Source: Kocuria varians
GTDB taxonomy: Bacteria > Actinomycetota > Actinomycetes > Actinomycetales > Micrococcaceae
Assembly: GCF_006539885.1 (NCBI RefSeq)
Contig: NZ_BJNW01000011.1
Location: 40,531 to 104,530 of the forward strand
Reading direction: 5' to 3'
DNA: 64,000 nucleotides
Shown here: positions 18,380 through 27,929 of the stretch, piece after piece
How positions within the stretch are numbered: the first letter of the stretch is position 1
How the letters are laid out: every line of letters starts with the position of its first letter
Made by a program: the position numbers and the translations under genes
Notes under the pieces: model-generated
The model's input: the letters and a program-made list of their open reading frames with translations, nothing else
Database searches by the model: none
What the model was told of the DNA's origin: nothing

Positions 18380-19033
18380 ATGACCTCCACTCCCATTCAG
18401 CCGTACGGTGCCGCACCGGTCACTCCGCGCATGGAGGACATGGCACCGGGTGGTCAGGACGACTACGTCTACAACCGTCTGCTCAAGGAGCGCATCATCT
18501 GGCTGGGCTCCGAGGTGCGCGACACCAACGCGAACCTGATCTGCTCCCAGATGCTCCTGCTCTCGGCGGAGGACCCCGAGGCGGACATCTACCTCTACAT
18601 CAACTCCCCGGGCGGCTCGGTGACCGCCGGCATGGCCATCTACGACACCATGCAGCTGATCCCCAACGACGTCGTGACCGTGGCCACCGGCCTCGCCGCG
18701 TCCATGGGCCAGTTCCTGCTCTCCTCCGGGACCAAGGGCAAGCGTTACGCGACCCCCAACGCCCGGATCCTCATGCACCAGCCCTCGGGCGGCATGGGCG
18801 GCACCGCCTCGGACATCCGCGTGCAGGCCGAGCTGATCCTGTCCATGAAGCAGCGCCTCGCGGAACTGACCGCGGAGCAGACCGGCCAGAGCCTCGAGAC
18901 CATCCTGCGCGACAACGACCGTGACAACTGGTTCGACGCCCAGCGCGCCCTGGAGTACGGCTTCTTCGACCAGATCGCGCAGTCCGCCGGCAACGTGACC
19001 GGTGGCGGCGGGACCATGAAGGACTCCCAGTAG
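18380..19033 (+). CDS. clpP: ATP-dependent Clp protease proteolytic subunit (first copy)
   Basis: Serine protease subunit of the ClpXP/ClpCP barrel, 217 residues. Catalytic Ser is in GLAASMGQF (residue 108) and catalytic His in [12 protein letters not shown] (residue 133); the strand motif [21 protein letters not shown] is typical. The first ~17 residues may be a propeptide removed on assembly. ATG 18380 follows an AAGAAAGAGGG purine run. A second clpP lies 50 bases downstream, matching the actinobacterial pattern in which ClpP1 and ClpP2 form a mixed barrel. A -10-like TACGCT lies at 18299-18304. Confidence 0.95.
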   Translation: MTSTPIQPYGAAPVTPRMEDMAPGGQDDYVYNRLLKERIIWLGSEVRDTNANLICSQMLLLSAEDPEADIYLYINSPGGSVTAGMAIYDTMQLIPNDVVTVATGLAASMGQFLLSSGTKGKRYATPNARILMHQPSGGMGGTASDIRVQAELILSMKQRLAELTAEQTGQSLETILRDNDRDNWFDAQRALEYGFFDQIAQSAGNVTGGGGTMKDSQ

Positions 19034-19083
19034 GCACCGGCGCCCGCGCCACGAACCATCCCCAGACTTCTCAGGACGGACCA

Positions 19084-19746
19084 ATGAATTTGCCCCACGC
19101 CACCGCACCGCAGCTGCCCAGCAGCCGCTACGTGATCCCCGACTTCGAGGAACGCACCCCCTACGGCTACCGCCGTCAGAACCCGTACACCAAGCTGTTC
19201 GAGGACCGCATCATCTTCCTGGGCGTCCAGGTGGACGACACCTCCGCAGACGACATCATGGCGCAGCTGCTCGTGCTCGAGTCCCAGGACCCGGACCGCG
19301 ACATCACCATGTACATCAACTCCCCGGGCGGTTCGTTCACGGCCATGACGGCCATCTACGACACCATGCAGTACATCCGCCCGGAGATCCAGACCGTGTG
19401 CCTGGGCCAGGCGGCGTCGGCGGCCTCCGTGCTGCTCGCCGGCGGCACCCCGGGCAAGCGCCTCGCGCTTCCCAACGCCCGCGTGCTGATCCACCAGCCC
19501 GCCATGGAGGGCCAGGGCGGCGGCCAGGCCTCGGATATCGAGATCCAGGCCAACGAGATCATGCGCATGCGCACGTGGCTGGAGGAGACCATGGCGCTGC
19601 ACACGAACAAGGACGTGCAGCAGATCAACCGTGACATCGAGCGCGACAAGATCCTCACGGCCAAGGAAGCGCAGGAGTACGGCATCATCGACCAGGTGCT
19701 GGACTCCCGCAAGATCAACAAGCCCTCCACCGTCACCCAGGCCTGA
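19084..19746 (+). CDS. clpP: ATP-dependent Clp protease proteolytic subunit (second copy)
   Basis: Second ClpP of the tandem pair, 220 residues. The catalytic Ser is in LGQAASAASVLLAGG (residue 112) and His in RVLIHQPAMEGQGGG (residue 137). The latter glycine-rich loop and the GQAAS form are the hallmarks of the actinobacterial ClpP2 type. ATG 19084 is preceded by AGGACGGACC. In mycobacteria both subunits are needed for an active heterotetradecamer, so dependence on the upstream gene is expected. The clpX gene follows after 145 bases. Confidence 0.95.
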   Translation: MNLPHATAPQLPSSRYVIPDFEERTPYGYRRQNPYTKLFEDRIIFLGVQVDDTSADDIMAQLLVLESQDPDRDITMYINSPGGSFTAMTAIYDTMQYIRPEIQTVCLGQAASAASVLLAGGTPGKRLALPNARVLIHQPAMEGQGGGQASDIEIQANEIMRMRTWLEETMALHTNKDVQQINRDIERDKILTAKEAQEYGIIDQVLDSRKINKPSTVTQA

Positions 19747-19891
19747 GAGCACGGGGGAGCGGACCGCACGGCGGCCACGGCGCAGACGCTTCGCGCTGTG
19801 GCCGTCATGGCTGTCCGGATGATTGGGCGCGCCGCGATCGGCTCGCCTAGAGTGGTGGCAGACCCGTCGAGACGAAGTGTGAGGCTGATAC

Positions 19892-21187
19892 ATGGCGCGC
19901 ATCGGAGAGAGCGTCGACCTGCTCAAGTGCTCCTTCTGCGGCAAGAGCCAGAAGCAGGTGCGCAAACTCATCGCCGGTCCGCGCGTCTACATCTGCGACG
20001 AGTGCATCGAGCTGTGCAACGAGATCATCGAGGAGGAGCTCACCGAGGTCACGGAGACGGACCAGACGGAGCTTCCCCGGCCGCAGCAGATCTACGACCA
20101 CCTCCAGGAGTACGTGATCGGGCAGGAGCCCGCCAAGCGTGCCCTGGCCGTGGCGGTGTACAACCACTACAAGCGCATTCGTGCGGGGGTCTCCGGGCAC
20201 ACGCTGTCCATCGCGGGCTCGGAGGGGGACGAGGAGGCCATCGAGGTCGCCAAGTCCAACATCCTGGTCGTGGGCCCCACCGGCTCCGGCAAGACCTACC
20301 TGGCGCAGTCGCTCGCCAAGAAGCTGGACGTCCCGTTCGCCGTGGCGGACGCCACGTCCCTGACCGAAGCGGGGTACGTCGGTGAAGACGTGGAGAACAT
20401 TCTTCTCAAACTCATCCAGGCCGCTGATTTCGATCTCAAGAAGGCGGAGCACGGGATTATTTACATCGACGAGATCGACAAGATTTCTCGTAAATCGGAG
20501 AACCCCTCGATCACGCGTGATGTTTCGGGCGAAGGGGTCCAGCAGGCGCTCCTGAAGATCCTGGAAGGGACCGTGGCCTCCGTGCCGCCGCAGGGCGGTC
20601 GCAAGCACCCCCAGCAGGAGTTCCTGCACCTGGACACCACCAACGTGCTGTTCATCGTGGCCGGCGCGTTCGCCGGTCTCGAGGAGATCGTCCAGCAGCG
20701 CACCGGCAAGAAGGGCATCGGCTTCGGGGCGCCCATCAAGGACACCTCGGAGGTGGACCTCACGGGCCAGGTGCAGCCGGAGGACCTGCTGAAGTTCGGG
20801 CTGATCCCGGAGTTCATCGGGCGGCTGCCAGTGGTGACCACCCTCTCCAAGCTCTCGGTCCCGGACATGGTGCGGATCCTCACGGAGCCCCGCAACGCCC
20901 TGGTCAAGCAGTACCGCAAGCTGTTCCAGCTGGACGGCGTGGAGCTGACCTTCGACCCCCAGGCCCTGGAGGCCATCGCGGAGCTCGCCATCGAGCGCGG
21001 CACGGGTGCACGCGGTCTTCGCGCGATCCTCGAGGACATCCTCATGCCGGTCATGTTCGACCTGCCGGGCCGGGACGACATCGCCGCTGTGCTCGTGACC
21101 GAGGACGCCGTGGCGAAGATCGCGGACCCCGAGATCTTCACGCACGAGATGATCGAGGCCGAGCGGCGACGTCACAAGTCCGCGTGA
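19892..21187 (+). CDS. clpX: Clp protease ATP-binding subunit ClpX
   Basis: AAA+ unfoldase that recognises tagged substrates and threads them into ClpP. The 431-residue protein has the N-terminal zinc-binding domain (Cys13, Cys16, Cys35, Cys38: CSFCGK and CDECIELC), Walker [17 protein letters not shown] (residues ~127-141), Walker [11 protein letters not shown] and the ClpP-binding IGF loop (KGIGFGAP). ATG 19892 is close to the zinc finger, as in other ClpX proteins. The ~145-base gap after clpP contains no obvious terminator, so co-transcription is possible. Confidence 0.97.
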   Translation: MARIGESVDLLKCSFCGKSQKQVRKLIAGPRVYICDECIELCNEIIEEELTEVTETDQTELPRPQQIYDHLQEYVIGQEPAKRALAVAVYNHYKRIRAGVSGHTLSIAGSEGDEEAIEVAKSNILVVGPTGSGKTYLAQSLAKKLDVPFAVADATSLTEAGYVGEDVENILLKLIQAADFDLKKAEHGIIYIDEIDKISRKSENPSITRDVSGEGVQQALLKILEGTVASVPPQGGRKHPQQEFLHLDTTNVLFIVAGAFAGLEEIVQQRTGKKGIGFGAPIKDTSEVDLTGQVQPEDLLKFGLIPEFIGRLPVVTTLSKLSVPDMVRILTEPRNALVKQYRKLFQLDGVELTFDPQALEAIAELAIERGTGARGLRAILEDILMPVMFDLPGRDDIAAVLVTEDAVAKIADPEIFTHEMIEAERRRHKSA

Positions 21188-21217
21188 GACCGCGGAGAAC
21201 GCACGAAAGGATTCAGT

Positions 21218-21820
21218 ATGTCTGAGAAGCAGCACGTCGATTTCTGGTTCGACCCCCTCTGCCCGTGGGCGTGGATGACCTCCCGCTGGATGGAGGAGGT
21301 CGTGCGCATCCGGGACGTGGACGTGGACTGGAAGATCATCTCCCTGGGCATCCTCAACGAGGACAACCCCGAGAACCACCACCACGGTCACGACGAGTCC
21401 ATGTGGCTCGTGCGCGTGATCCAGGCCGCGGCCGAGCAGCACGGCGGCGAGTACTACAAGAAGCTCTACGACGCCATGGGCTCCCGTCGTCACCCCGGTG
21501 GCATGCAGGACCTCGAGGCGATCATCACCGAGTCCCTCGCAGAGGTCGGTCTGCCGGCAGACCTCGCCGCGGCCAAGGACTCCACCGAGTACGACGACGC
21601 CATCCGGGCCTCCACGGACGAGGCCCGTGCCGTGGCGGGTCAGGACATCGGCACCCCGTGCATCGCCGTGAACGGCGTGGGCTTCTTCGGTCCCGTGTTC
21701 ACCCCGGCGCCCAAGGGCGAGGAGGCCGGCAAGGTCTGGGACGGCGCCCTGGCGCTGGCGTCCTACCCCGGCTTCTACGAGCTCAAGCGCGGGCGCGAGA
21801 AGGGCCCGGACTTCAGCTGA
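21218..21820 (+). CDS. DsbA-family oxidoreductase, mycothiol-dependent nitroreductase-like
   Basis: Thioredoxin-fold protein of 200 residues resembling mycobacterial Rv2466c, a mycothiol-dependent reductase. The active site is at the very N-terminus: DFWFDPLCPWAWMTSRWMEE. In Rv2466c the motif is CPWC; here it is CPWA, so only the nucleophilic cysteine (residue 15) is present and catalysis would need an external thiol such as mycothiol. The cis-proline segment GTPCIAVNGVGFFGPV is present. ATG 21218 follows GAAAGGA. It lies 30 bases after clpX and may share its transcript, consistent with a stress role. A hairpin follows at 21848. Confidence 0.85.
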   Translation: MSEKQHVDFWFDPLCPWAWMTSRWMEEVVRIRDVDVDWKIISLGILNEDNPENHHHGHDESMWLVRVIQAAAEQHGGEYYKKLYDAMGSRRHPGGMQDLEAIITESLAEVGLPADLAAAKDSTEYDDAIRASTDEARAVAGQDIGTPCIAVNGVGFFGPVFTPAPKGEEAGKVWDGALALASYPGFYELKRGREKGPDFS

Positions 21821-21847
21821 GTCCGCTCCCGCACAGCGAGTGACAGA

Positions 21848-21885
21848 CCCCGCCCCGGCGGCCTGTGAAGGTCACCGGGGCGGGG
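21848..21885 (+). terminator. Hairpin between convergent genes
   Basis: Arms CCCCGCCCCGG (21848-21858) and CCGGGGCGGGG (21875-21885) are perfectly complementary. It lies between the DsbA-family gene and a convergent hydrolase gene and may serve both directions. Confidence 0.65.
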
Positions 21886-21994
21886 GTGTGTCGTCCTCGG
21901 GGCTGCCCCGCGAGCCGCTCCAGGTGAGCCCGTCCCGCCGTTCGGGCGCCCGGGGGGGCGTGCCGTTACCGCCTCCGGCCGAAACCAGGCGGGA

Positions 21995-23044
21995 TTAGTG
22001 CCGGTCCATGCCGTCCGTGAGGGCCCCGACGGCGTCGGCAAATGCCCGGGGCTGGGCGTTCATGACGTCGTGCGCGGCCCCGTCGACGATCCGCTCCTCC
22101 GGGTGTCCGAGCCGGTCCCGGGTGTCCTGGAGAGAGCCCCCGGATCGGGTGTCCTCCGCACCCCAGATGATGGCGCGGGGAACGGTGACCGCGCGCGTCT
22201 GGTCCTCCTGCAGATGCAGGATGCCGCTGCGCCCGGCGCTGCCCAGCAGGGAGTGCTCCACGTCCCCCTGGATGAGCGGGCGCATCCACTGCTGGGCGAG
22301 GCGGGCGCCGTCGTCACCGTCGAATGCCGTGCACGCGGAGCCGCACGAGCCGGCCAAGGCCGCGCGGTTGAGCCACGTGAAGCGGGTAAAGATCCGGTAC
22401 GCGCTCGTGGTGTACGGCAGGCGGGCGATGCGGGCCCGCCAGGTGCCGTCACCGAAGTTCAGGTCCTGGGCGTCGCCGTCCGCGAAGATCACACCGCCCA
22501 CGTCCTCCGGATGCCACAGCGCGGTTCCCCCGGCCACGGCCGCGCCCAGGGAGTGGCCGACGACGACGGGCCGGGGAATTCCCAGCGCCCGGATCGAGCC
22601 CGCGACGAGGTCCGCCTGCAACCGCACGTCCTCGGTGTCCCCGCCGCGGGTGTAGCCGAATCCGGGGAGGTCGAACGCGTAGACGTCCCGGCCCTGCGCG
22701 GCGATCAGGGGTGCGGTGGCGCGGAAGGCGACCGTGGACTCCGCGAAGCCGGGGAGCAGGACCACGGGCGCGGGGTCGGCGGAGGTGTGCTTCCCGGTCG
22801 CGGCCCAGTGCTCGTAGTGGACGGCCACGCCGCTTACGTCCGCGTACGCGCCCGCCTCGGGTTCGAGGGTGTCGGGCGGGGTGGTTACGGCGTTGCCCAC
22901 CACGCTGGCAACCGTGAGCAGCACGAGACCGACGACGCCGACCTGCACCGCGCGGCGCAGGATGCGGCCGGTCCGTCGCAGGAACCGGCAGTCGCCGGAA
23001 CGGGGAGGCGCGGAGGGCAGAGTCACCCGTCCATCATCACCCAC
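21995..23044 (-). CDS. Membrane-anchored alpha/beta hydrolase
   Basis: Alpha/beta-hydrolase fold protein of 349 residues with one N-terminal membrane helix (residues ~31-51, AVQVGVVGLVLLTVASVVG), so the catalytic domain is probably exported. Landmarks are the oxyanion region LLPGFAESTVAF, DLPGFGYTRGG, the nucleophile elbow VVGHSLGAAVAGG, the acid region AIIWGAEDTRSGG and the catalytic histidine in DGAAHDVMN. Substrate is unknown; lipase/esterase or haloperoxidase-like activity is possible. The GTG at 23044 is used; a GTG at 23026 is an alternative. It is a single gene, convergent with the DsbA-family gene. Confidence 0.82.
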   Translation of the reverse strand: MGDDGRVTLPSAPPRSGDCRFLRRTGRILRRAVQVGVVGLVLLTVASVVGNAVTTPPDTLEPEAGAYADVSGVAVHYEHWAATGKHTSADPAPVVLLPGFAESTVAFRATAPLIAAQGRDVYAFDLPGFGYTRGGDTEDVRLQADLVAGSIRALGIPRPVVVGHSLGAAVAGGTALWHPEDVGGVIFADGDAQDLNFGDGTWRARIARLPYTTSAYRIFTRFTWLNRAALAGSCGSACTAFDGDDGARLAQQWMRPLIQGDVEHSLLGSAGRSGILHLQEDQTRAVTVPRAIIWGAEDTRSGGSLQDTRDRLGHPEERIVDGAAHDVMNAQPRAFADAVGALTDGMDRH

Positions 23045-23126
23045 GGGGGGCTGGAAAATGTACTGCGGCGGCGCTACTTGGCCCTGCTGAGCACCGGCAG
23101 TTCTTCCACGTCCCGTGGTGCGGGAA

Positions 23127-24164
23127 TCACTTCACCTCGACAGTGCTCTCCAGCGTCGAGTTGCCCAGGTAGTGGCCGACGGTCGCCAAGTGGGTTTCCG
23201 CGGCGGCGGACTCGTCGGCCGACTGGATCACGGCGCAGACCCCGCCGTGGGACATCTCTGCCAGAGACGCGGCTTCGTACTCCTTGTAGTCGGCGTTGCC
23301 GCTGAGGGCTCCCACGCCACTCTCCGACACCGCGTACTGGAACGGTCGCCAGTGGTGCCCGTTCGCGGTGGCTCCCGTCTCTTTCAGCTGCTCCTCGGTG
23401 GCGGCGTTGGAGCACAGCGCGCCCCAGGCACCCTTCAGCTGCGTAGGCATTGCGGCGTTGAGGTCCTTCTGCGCGTTGGGGCTGAAGATCCGGAAGTTGA
23501 TGTCATTGTCCTTCAACGTGGTCCCGTTGAGGTCGGCCAGTTTGTCGTTGCTGCCCACGGCCTCGCTGGGCTCGGGCGCTCCCGTGGCCTTGTCGGTCTC
23601 GGCAGAGGTCTCGGACGGCGCGAGCGACGTCGTCCCGTTGACGGTGGCGTGCGTGACGTCGTGCGGGTAGTCGTGGTCCGAGGCGAGCACCACCGTCTTC
23701 TTTTGTCCCGCGACCACCTCGTACTCGTCGCTGGAGAACGCGTTGTGCACTTCGATGACCCGGTTCTCGGCGTCACCGCTCTCGCTCTCGGCGGCGTCGT
23801 AGTCGTTGAGGTAGTCGCCGACCATCGTGTATTCGACGAGCTCGCCCTCGGGAGTGGTGAAGGAGGCGCTGCTGGCACTGACCGGTTGCGTGCCGTGGAT
23901 GTTGTCCACTGTCACGGCGAGGAAGTGCAGGGGCGTCTCCGACTTCTTCATCAGCGTGCGTGCTTCCTCGACCCCGGCCGGGGCTGCCACGTCCGCTGTG
24001 GCCCTGAACGCCACGCCGTCGTCTCCGGAGCCCTCCCAGTTCGTCACGCCCTCGTACGTGCCGTGGTCGGAGGCCTCCTGCGAGGAGCCGGTCCTGTTCT
24101 GACCGGCAGAGCAACCGGTGAGCGCGAGGAGGACCACGGCAGCGAGGGAGAGGGACTTCTTCAT
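23127..24164 (-). CDS. Putative lipoprotein of unknown function
   Basis: Secreted lipoprotein of 345 residues. ATG 24164 gives a classic type II signal: KKSLSLAAVVLLALTGC, with the lipobox LTGC at residues ~15-18, followed by a Ser/Gln/Asn-rich linker. The mature part seems to hold two modules. The first is beta-rich (PLHFLAVTVDNIHGTQPVSA). After a Thr/Ser/Glu/Pro-rich linker (LAPSETSAETDKATGAPEPS) comes a second module with two cysteines in ALCSNA and GGVCAVIQ that could form a disulfide. I do not recognise the family. The frame is open upstream to 24290, but that part lies over the valS terminator and lacks coding character. Confidence 0.82.
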   Translation of the reverse strand: MKKSLSLAAVVLLALTGCSAGQNRTGSSQEASDHGTYEGVTNWEGSGDDGVAFRATADVAAPAGVEEARTLMKKSETPLHFLAVTVDNIHGTQPVSASSASFTTPEGELVEYTMVGDYLNDYDAAESESGDAENRVIEVHNAFSSDEYEVVAGQKKTVVLASDHDYPHDVTHATVNGTTSLAPSETSAETDKATGAPEPSEAVGSNDKLADLNGTTLKDNDINFRIFSPNAQKDLNAAMPTQLKGAWGALCSNAATEEQLKETGATANGHHWRPFQYAVSESGVGALSGNADYKEYEAASLAEMSHGGVCAVIQSADESAAAETHLATVGHYLGNSTLESTVEVK

Positions 24165-24226
24165 TGGACCGAGCTTTCTGGCGTAAGGGGGGGCTCCCCA
24201 CGCGGGGAGGAGTCGGTGGTTCATGC

Positions 24227-24270
24227 GGAGAGCGACCCGGTGGCCTGTCGAGGTCACCGGGTCGCTCTCC
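24227..24270 (-). terminator. Perfect 16-bp hairpin after valS
   Basis: Arms 24227-24242 and 24255-24270 (GGAGAGCGACCCGGTG and its complement) pair perfectly around 12 bases. It lies 40 bases downstream of valS on the - strand and just upstream of the lipoprotein gene. Confidence 0.75.
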
Positions 24271-24309
24271 GACGCGTCGTCGGTCGACACGGACGTCGTT
24301 CGCCGGGGG

Positions 24310-26961
24310 TCAGGCCTGCTCGGTCTGCTCCAGCACGACGTCGCTCACGGCCAGCTCGCCGTCGGCATCCGTGAGGGTGACGTCCGCGGCGTTGCCTGCC
24401 GCCTTGAGGTCGTCCAGGCCGCCGCGCAACCGGGCGAGCACGTGCGCCGGGGCGCAGATGGTGGCCGACACCACGGCGGTGCGCTGCTTGACCTTGGCCT
24501 CGGACTTCGACTTGCGCAACCCGGACAGGGCCTCGCCCACCACCGTCAGGACTTCGGGATCGCCGTCGCGTGCCAGCCCCGCGTAGCCGTCCGTGACGGG
24601 CCAGGAGGCGCGGTGCACGGAGCCGGTGCGCCACCAGGACCACACCTCTTCCGTGGCGAACGGGATGAATGGCGCGAACAGCCGCAGCAGGGTGTCCAGG
24701 GTCGTGGCGAGGGCCGCGTGCACCGAGGCCTGCGCCTCGGCACCGCGGGAGCCGTACGCGCGGTCCTTGACGAGCTCCACGTAGTCGTCCGTGAACGTCC
24801 AGAAGAAGGACTCGATCAGCTGCAGCGCCCGGGCGTACTCGTACTCGCGGAACGCAGTGGTCGCACGTTCCACGACGTCCGCGAGCTGGGCCAGCAGGGA
24901 GCGGTCGAGGTCGTTGACGACCACGGAGGCGTCCGTGCCGGAACCCAGCACGGAGGCCTCGGTGACGCCCTGCGCCAGCACGAACTTGGAGGCGTTGAGC
25001 AGCTTGATGGCCAGGCGGCGGCCGATCTTCATCTGCCCCTCGTCGTACGCGGTGTCCGCACCGAGCCGCGCGGAGGCGGCCCAGTAGCGCACGGCGTCCG
25101 CGCCGTACTTCTCGAGCACGTCCGTGGGGACCACCACGTTGCCCTTGGACTTGGACATCTTCTTGCGGTCCGGGTCCAGGATCCACCCGGACAGCGCCGT
25201 GTTGGTCCACGGCACGGTCCCGGCGAGGGTCTCGGCGCGCACCACGGTGGAGAAGAGCCAGGTGCGGATGATGTCGTGGCCCTGGGGGCGCAGGTCCATG
25301 GGGAACGTGATCGCGTGCAGCTCGGGGTCCACGCCCCAGCCGGTGGCGATCTGCGGGGTCAGGGAGGAGGTGGCCCAGGTGTCCAGCACGTCAGGGTCCG
25401 CCATGAACCCGCCCGGCTGGTCGCGCTGGTCCTCGGTGTAGCCGGGAGCGGTGTCCGTCGCAGGATCCACGGGCAGCTGCTCCTCGGAAGGGAGCACGGG
25501 GTGCTCGTAGTCCGGCTCGCCGGACGCGTCCAGCGGGTACCAGACGGGGAACGGCACGCCGAAGAAGCGCTGGCGGGAGATCAGCCAGTCGCCGTTGAGG
25601 CCCTCGATCCAGTTCTCGTAGCGCGAGCGCATGAACGAGGGGTGCCACGCCATCTCGCGGCCGCGCTGGATCAGCACGTCCCGCCGCTCGGTGTCCCGGC
25701 CGCCGTTGCGGATGTACCACTGGCGCGAGGTGACCACCTCAAGGGGCTTGTCGCCCTTCTCGTAGAAGTTCACCGGGTGCATGATCTTGCGCGGCTCGCC
25801 CTCCAGGTCACCGGACGCGACGAGCATCTCCACCACGGCCTTCTGCGCGGAGAACACGGTCTTGCCTGCCACCTGCGCGTAGCGCTCGGCGGGGGCGCCG
25901 TCCGCGATCCACTCGGGCTGCTCCGCCTGGAAGCGGCCGTCGCGGCCGATCAGGGCACGGGTGGGCAGGTTCAGTTCGCGCCACCAGGTGACGTCCGTGA
26001 GGTCGCCGAACGTGCAGATCATGGCGATGCCCGAGCCCTTGTCCGGCTTGGCCAGGGGGTGCGCCCGGACCTCGACCGCCACGTCGAAGAGCGGGGAGCG
26101 CACGGTCGTGCCGAAGAGGTGCTGGTAGCGCTCGTCGTCCGGGTGGGCCACGAGTGCCACGCACGCCGGGAGCAGCTCGGGGCGGGTGGTCTCGATGAAC
26201 ACCTTCCCGCCGTCCTGCTGGTGGAAGGAGATCCGGTGGTAGGCGCCCTCCCGCTCGCGGTCCTCGAGCTCGGCCTGGGCCACCGCGGTGCGGAAGGTGA
26301 CGTCCCACATGGTGGGGGCCTCGGCCATGTACGCGTTGCCGGCCTCGAGGTCTTTCAGGAACGCGAGCTGCGAGACCTTGCGGGAGTGGGCGTCGATGGT
26401 GCGGTAGGTGCGGTTCCAGTCCACGGACAGGCCGAGCGTGGAGAAGAGGTGCTCGAAGACCTTCTCGTCCTCGACCGCGAGCTCCTCGCACAGCTCGATG
26501 AAGTTCTGGCGGGACACGACGTCCCAGTCGCGCTGGTTCTTGGCGGGCTTCTCCGGGGGGCGGTAGCCCTCCACATAGGGCCGACCCGGCTCGCAGCGCA
26601 CGCCGTAGTAGTTCTGCACGCGGCGCTCGGTGGGAAGGCCGTTGTCGTCCCAGCCCAGCGGGTAGAAGACGTTCTTGCCGCTCATGCGCTGGTAGCGGGC
26701 GATCACGTCCGTCTGCGTGTAGGAGAACATGTGCCCCACGTGCAGGGAACCCGACGCCGTGGGCGGGGGAGTGTCGATCGAGTACACGGAGGCCCGGTCC
26801 GTGTCCTCGCGGAACGCGTAGGTCCCGTTCTCGCGCCACTGCGCGGAGTACTTCTCCTCGAGGCCCTCCAGAGCGGGCTTCTCGGGGACGACCACCGTTG
26901 CGGCGGCCGCTGTGCTGTCGAAGGTCGTGGGCGTGTCTGTACCCGTCATCTCGTGTGCCAT
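24310..26961 (-). CDS. valS: Valyl-tRNA synthetase
   Basis: Class I aminoacyl-tRNA synthetase charging tRNA-Val, 883 residues. The HIGH-box appears as LHVGHMFSYTQTD near residue 73 and the KMSKS loop as RKKMSKSKGNVV near residue 600; between them is the CP1 editing domain, with the valine-specific context TRPELLPACVALVAHPDD. The C-terminus is the anticodon-binding domain, without the long coiled coil of the E. coli enzyme, as is usual in actinobacteria. ATG 26961 is used; ATG 26949 (MTGTDTPTT) is equally plausible. Divergent from the SDR gene across an inverted repeat at 27038-27076. Confidence 0.96.
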   Translation of the reverse strand: MAHEMTGTDTPTTFDSTAAAATVVVPEKPALEGLEEKYSAQWRENGTYAFREDTDRASVYSIDTPPPTASGSLHVGHMFSYTQTDVIARYQRMSGKNVFYPLGWDDNGLPTERRVQNYYGVRCEPGRPYVEGYRPPEKPAKNQRDWDVVSRQNFIELCEELAVEDEKVFEHLFSTLGLSVDWNRTYRTIDAHSRKVSQLAFLKDLEAGNAYMAEAPTMWDVTFRTAVAQAELEDREREGAYHRISFHQQDGGKVFIETTRPELLPACVALVAHPDDERYQHLFGTTVRSPLFDVAVEVRAHPLAKPDKGSGIAMICTFGDLTDVTWWRELNLPTRALIGRDGRFQAEQPEWIADGAPAERYAQVAGKTVFSAQKAVVEMLVASGDLEGEPRKIMHPVNFYEKGDKPLEVVTSRQWYIRNGGRDTERRDVLIQRGREMAWHPSFMRSRYENWIEGLNGDWLISRQRFFGVPFPVWYPLDASGEPDYEHPVLPSEEQLPVDPATDTAPGYTEDQRDQPGGFMADPDVLDTWATSSLTPQIATGWGVDPELHAITFPMDLRPQGHDIIRTWLFSTVVRAETLAGTVPWTNTALSGWILDPDRKKMSKSKGNVVVPTDVLEKYGADAVRYWAASARLGADTAYDEGQMKIGRRLAIKLLNASKFVLAQGVTEASVLGSGTDASVVVNDLDRSLLAQLADVVERATTAFREYEYARALQLIESFFWTFTDDYVELVKDRAYGSRGAEAQASVHAALATTLDTLLRLFAPFIPFATEEVWSWWRTGSVHRASWPVTDGYAGLARDGDPEVLTVVGEALSGLRKSKSEAKVKQRTAVVSATICAPAHVLARLRGGLDDLKAAGNAADVTLTDADGELAVSDVVLEQTEQA

Positions 26962-27037
26962 GCCTTCCAGTCTCTCACGGCGCCTCCGTGCCCCCGCACG
27001 GTTCCGCGGGCCGCGGGACGACGGGGACGACGGGGAC

Positions 27038-27076
27038 GACGACGCCGCGGGGCACCCGGGCGGGCACGGCGTCGTC
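27038..27076. repeat. Inverted pair of the GACGACGCCG word between divergent valS and SDR genes
   Basis: GACGACGCCG at 27038-27047 and CGGCGTCGTC at 27067-27076 form an exact 10-bp inverted repeat with a 19-base spacer containing GGGGCACCCGGGCGGGC. It lies between two divergent start codons, so it is not a terminator of either flanking gene. Confidence 0.8.
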
Positions 27077-27085
27077 GGCCTTTCC

Positions 27086-27091
27086 TAGACT
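27086..27091 (+). promoter_or_regulatory. -10 element of a probable leaderless promoter (SDR gene)
   Basis: TAGACT is followed by six bases and the ATG at 27098. That distance puts the transcription start at or next to the start codon, and there is no Shine-Dalgarno sequence. Confidence 0.55.
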
Positions 27092-27097
27092 GGGGGC

Positions 27098-27898
27098 ATG
27101 ACGACGAACGGCGCAGCACAGTACCCGGCCCCGGCGGCCCTCGGCGAGGGAAAGGTCGCGGTGGTCTCCGGGGCCTCGACGGGCATCGGGGAGGCGACCG
27201 TGGAACGGCTGCGCACGAGCGGCTGGACCGTGTACGCGGTGGCCCGGCGCGAGGAGCGCCTCACGGACCTCGCGCGGCGCACGGGCGCGCTGCCGGTGCC
27301 CACGGACATCACAGACCAGGCGCAGGTGGACGCCCTGCGCGACCGCGTGCTCGCCGAGCAGGGCACGGTGGACGCCGTCCTGAACATCTCGGGCGGCGCC
27401 CGGGGAACGGACGCCGTCGCGGACGCGGACGTCGACGGGTGGCAGTGGATGTACGAGGTCAACGTGCTGGGCACCCTGCGCGTGATCCGCGCGTTCCTGC
27501 CGGCCCTGCGCGCCAACGGCGAGGGCACCGTGCTGAACCTGACCTCGATCGCGGCCCAGCGGGCGTACGAGGGCGGGGGCGGCTACAACGCCGCGAAGCA
27601 CGCGGAACGGGCCATGACCGAGGCGCTGCGGCTGGAGGAGGCGGAGCACAACGTGCGGGTTGTCGACATCGCCCCGGGCCTCGTGCACACGCCGGAGTTC
27701 TCGCTGCGGCGGCTCGGCGGGGACCAGGAGGCGGCGGACCGGGTCTACGAGGGCGTGGAGAAGCCCCTCACGGGCCGGGACGTCGCGGAGGTGTGTGCGT
27801 TCGCCGTGGAGCTGCCGCACCACGTGGACATCGACACCCTCGTGCTCAAGCCGGTGGCCCAGGCCGCCCCGCACAAGGTGATCCGCACCGGGCGCTGA
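27098..27898 (+). CDS. Short-chain dehydrogenase/reductase (SDR)
   Basis: Classical SDR oxidoreductase of 266 residues using NAD(P)H. Motifs in order: cofactor loop VVSGASTGIGEATVERL (TGxxxGxG type), an arginine after beta-2 (VARREERL) that favours NADPH, a weak NNAG-equivalent ISGGARG, catalytic Ser in VLNLTSIAAQRAY and the catalytic pair YNAAKHAERAM. The C-terminus lacks a membrane segment. Substrate is unknown. ATG 27098 appears leaderless. It is the first gene of a + strand group that continues, after an iron box, with a siderophore-interacting protein. Confidence 0.88.
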   Translation: MTTNGAAQYPAPAALGEGKVAVVSGASTGIGEATVERLRTSGWTVYAVARREERLTDLARRTGALPVPTDITDQAQVDALRDRVLAEQGTVDAVLNISGGARGTDAVADADVDGWQWMYEVNVLGTLRVIRAFLPALRANGEGTVLNLTSIAAQRAYEGGGGYNAAKHAERAMTEALRLEEAEHNVRVVDIAPGLVHTPEFSLRRLGGDQEAADRVYEGVEKPLTGRDVAEVCAFAVELPHHVDIDTLVLKPVAQAAPHKVIRTGR

Positions 27899-27929
27899 CG
27901 TGCGAGCGGAGACCTCATGGGCGAGGTGA

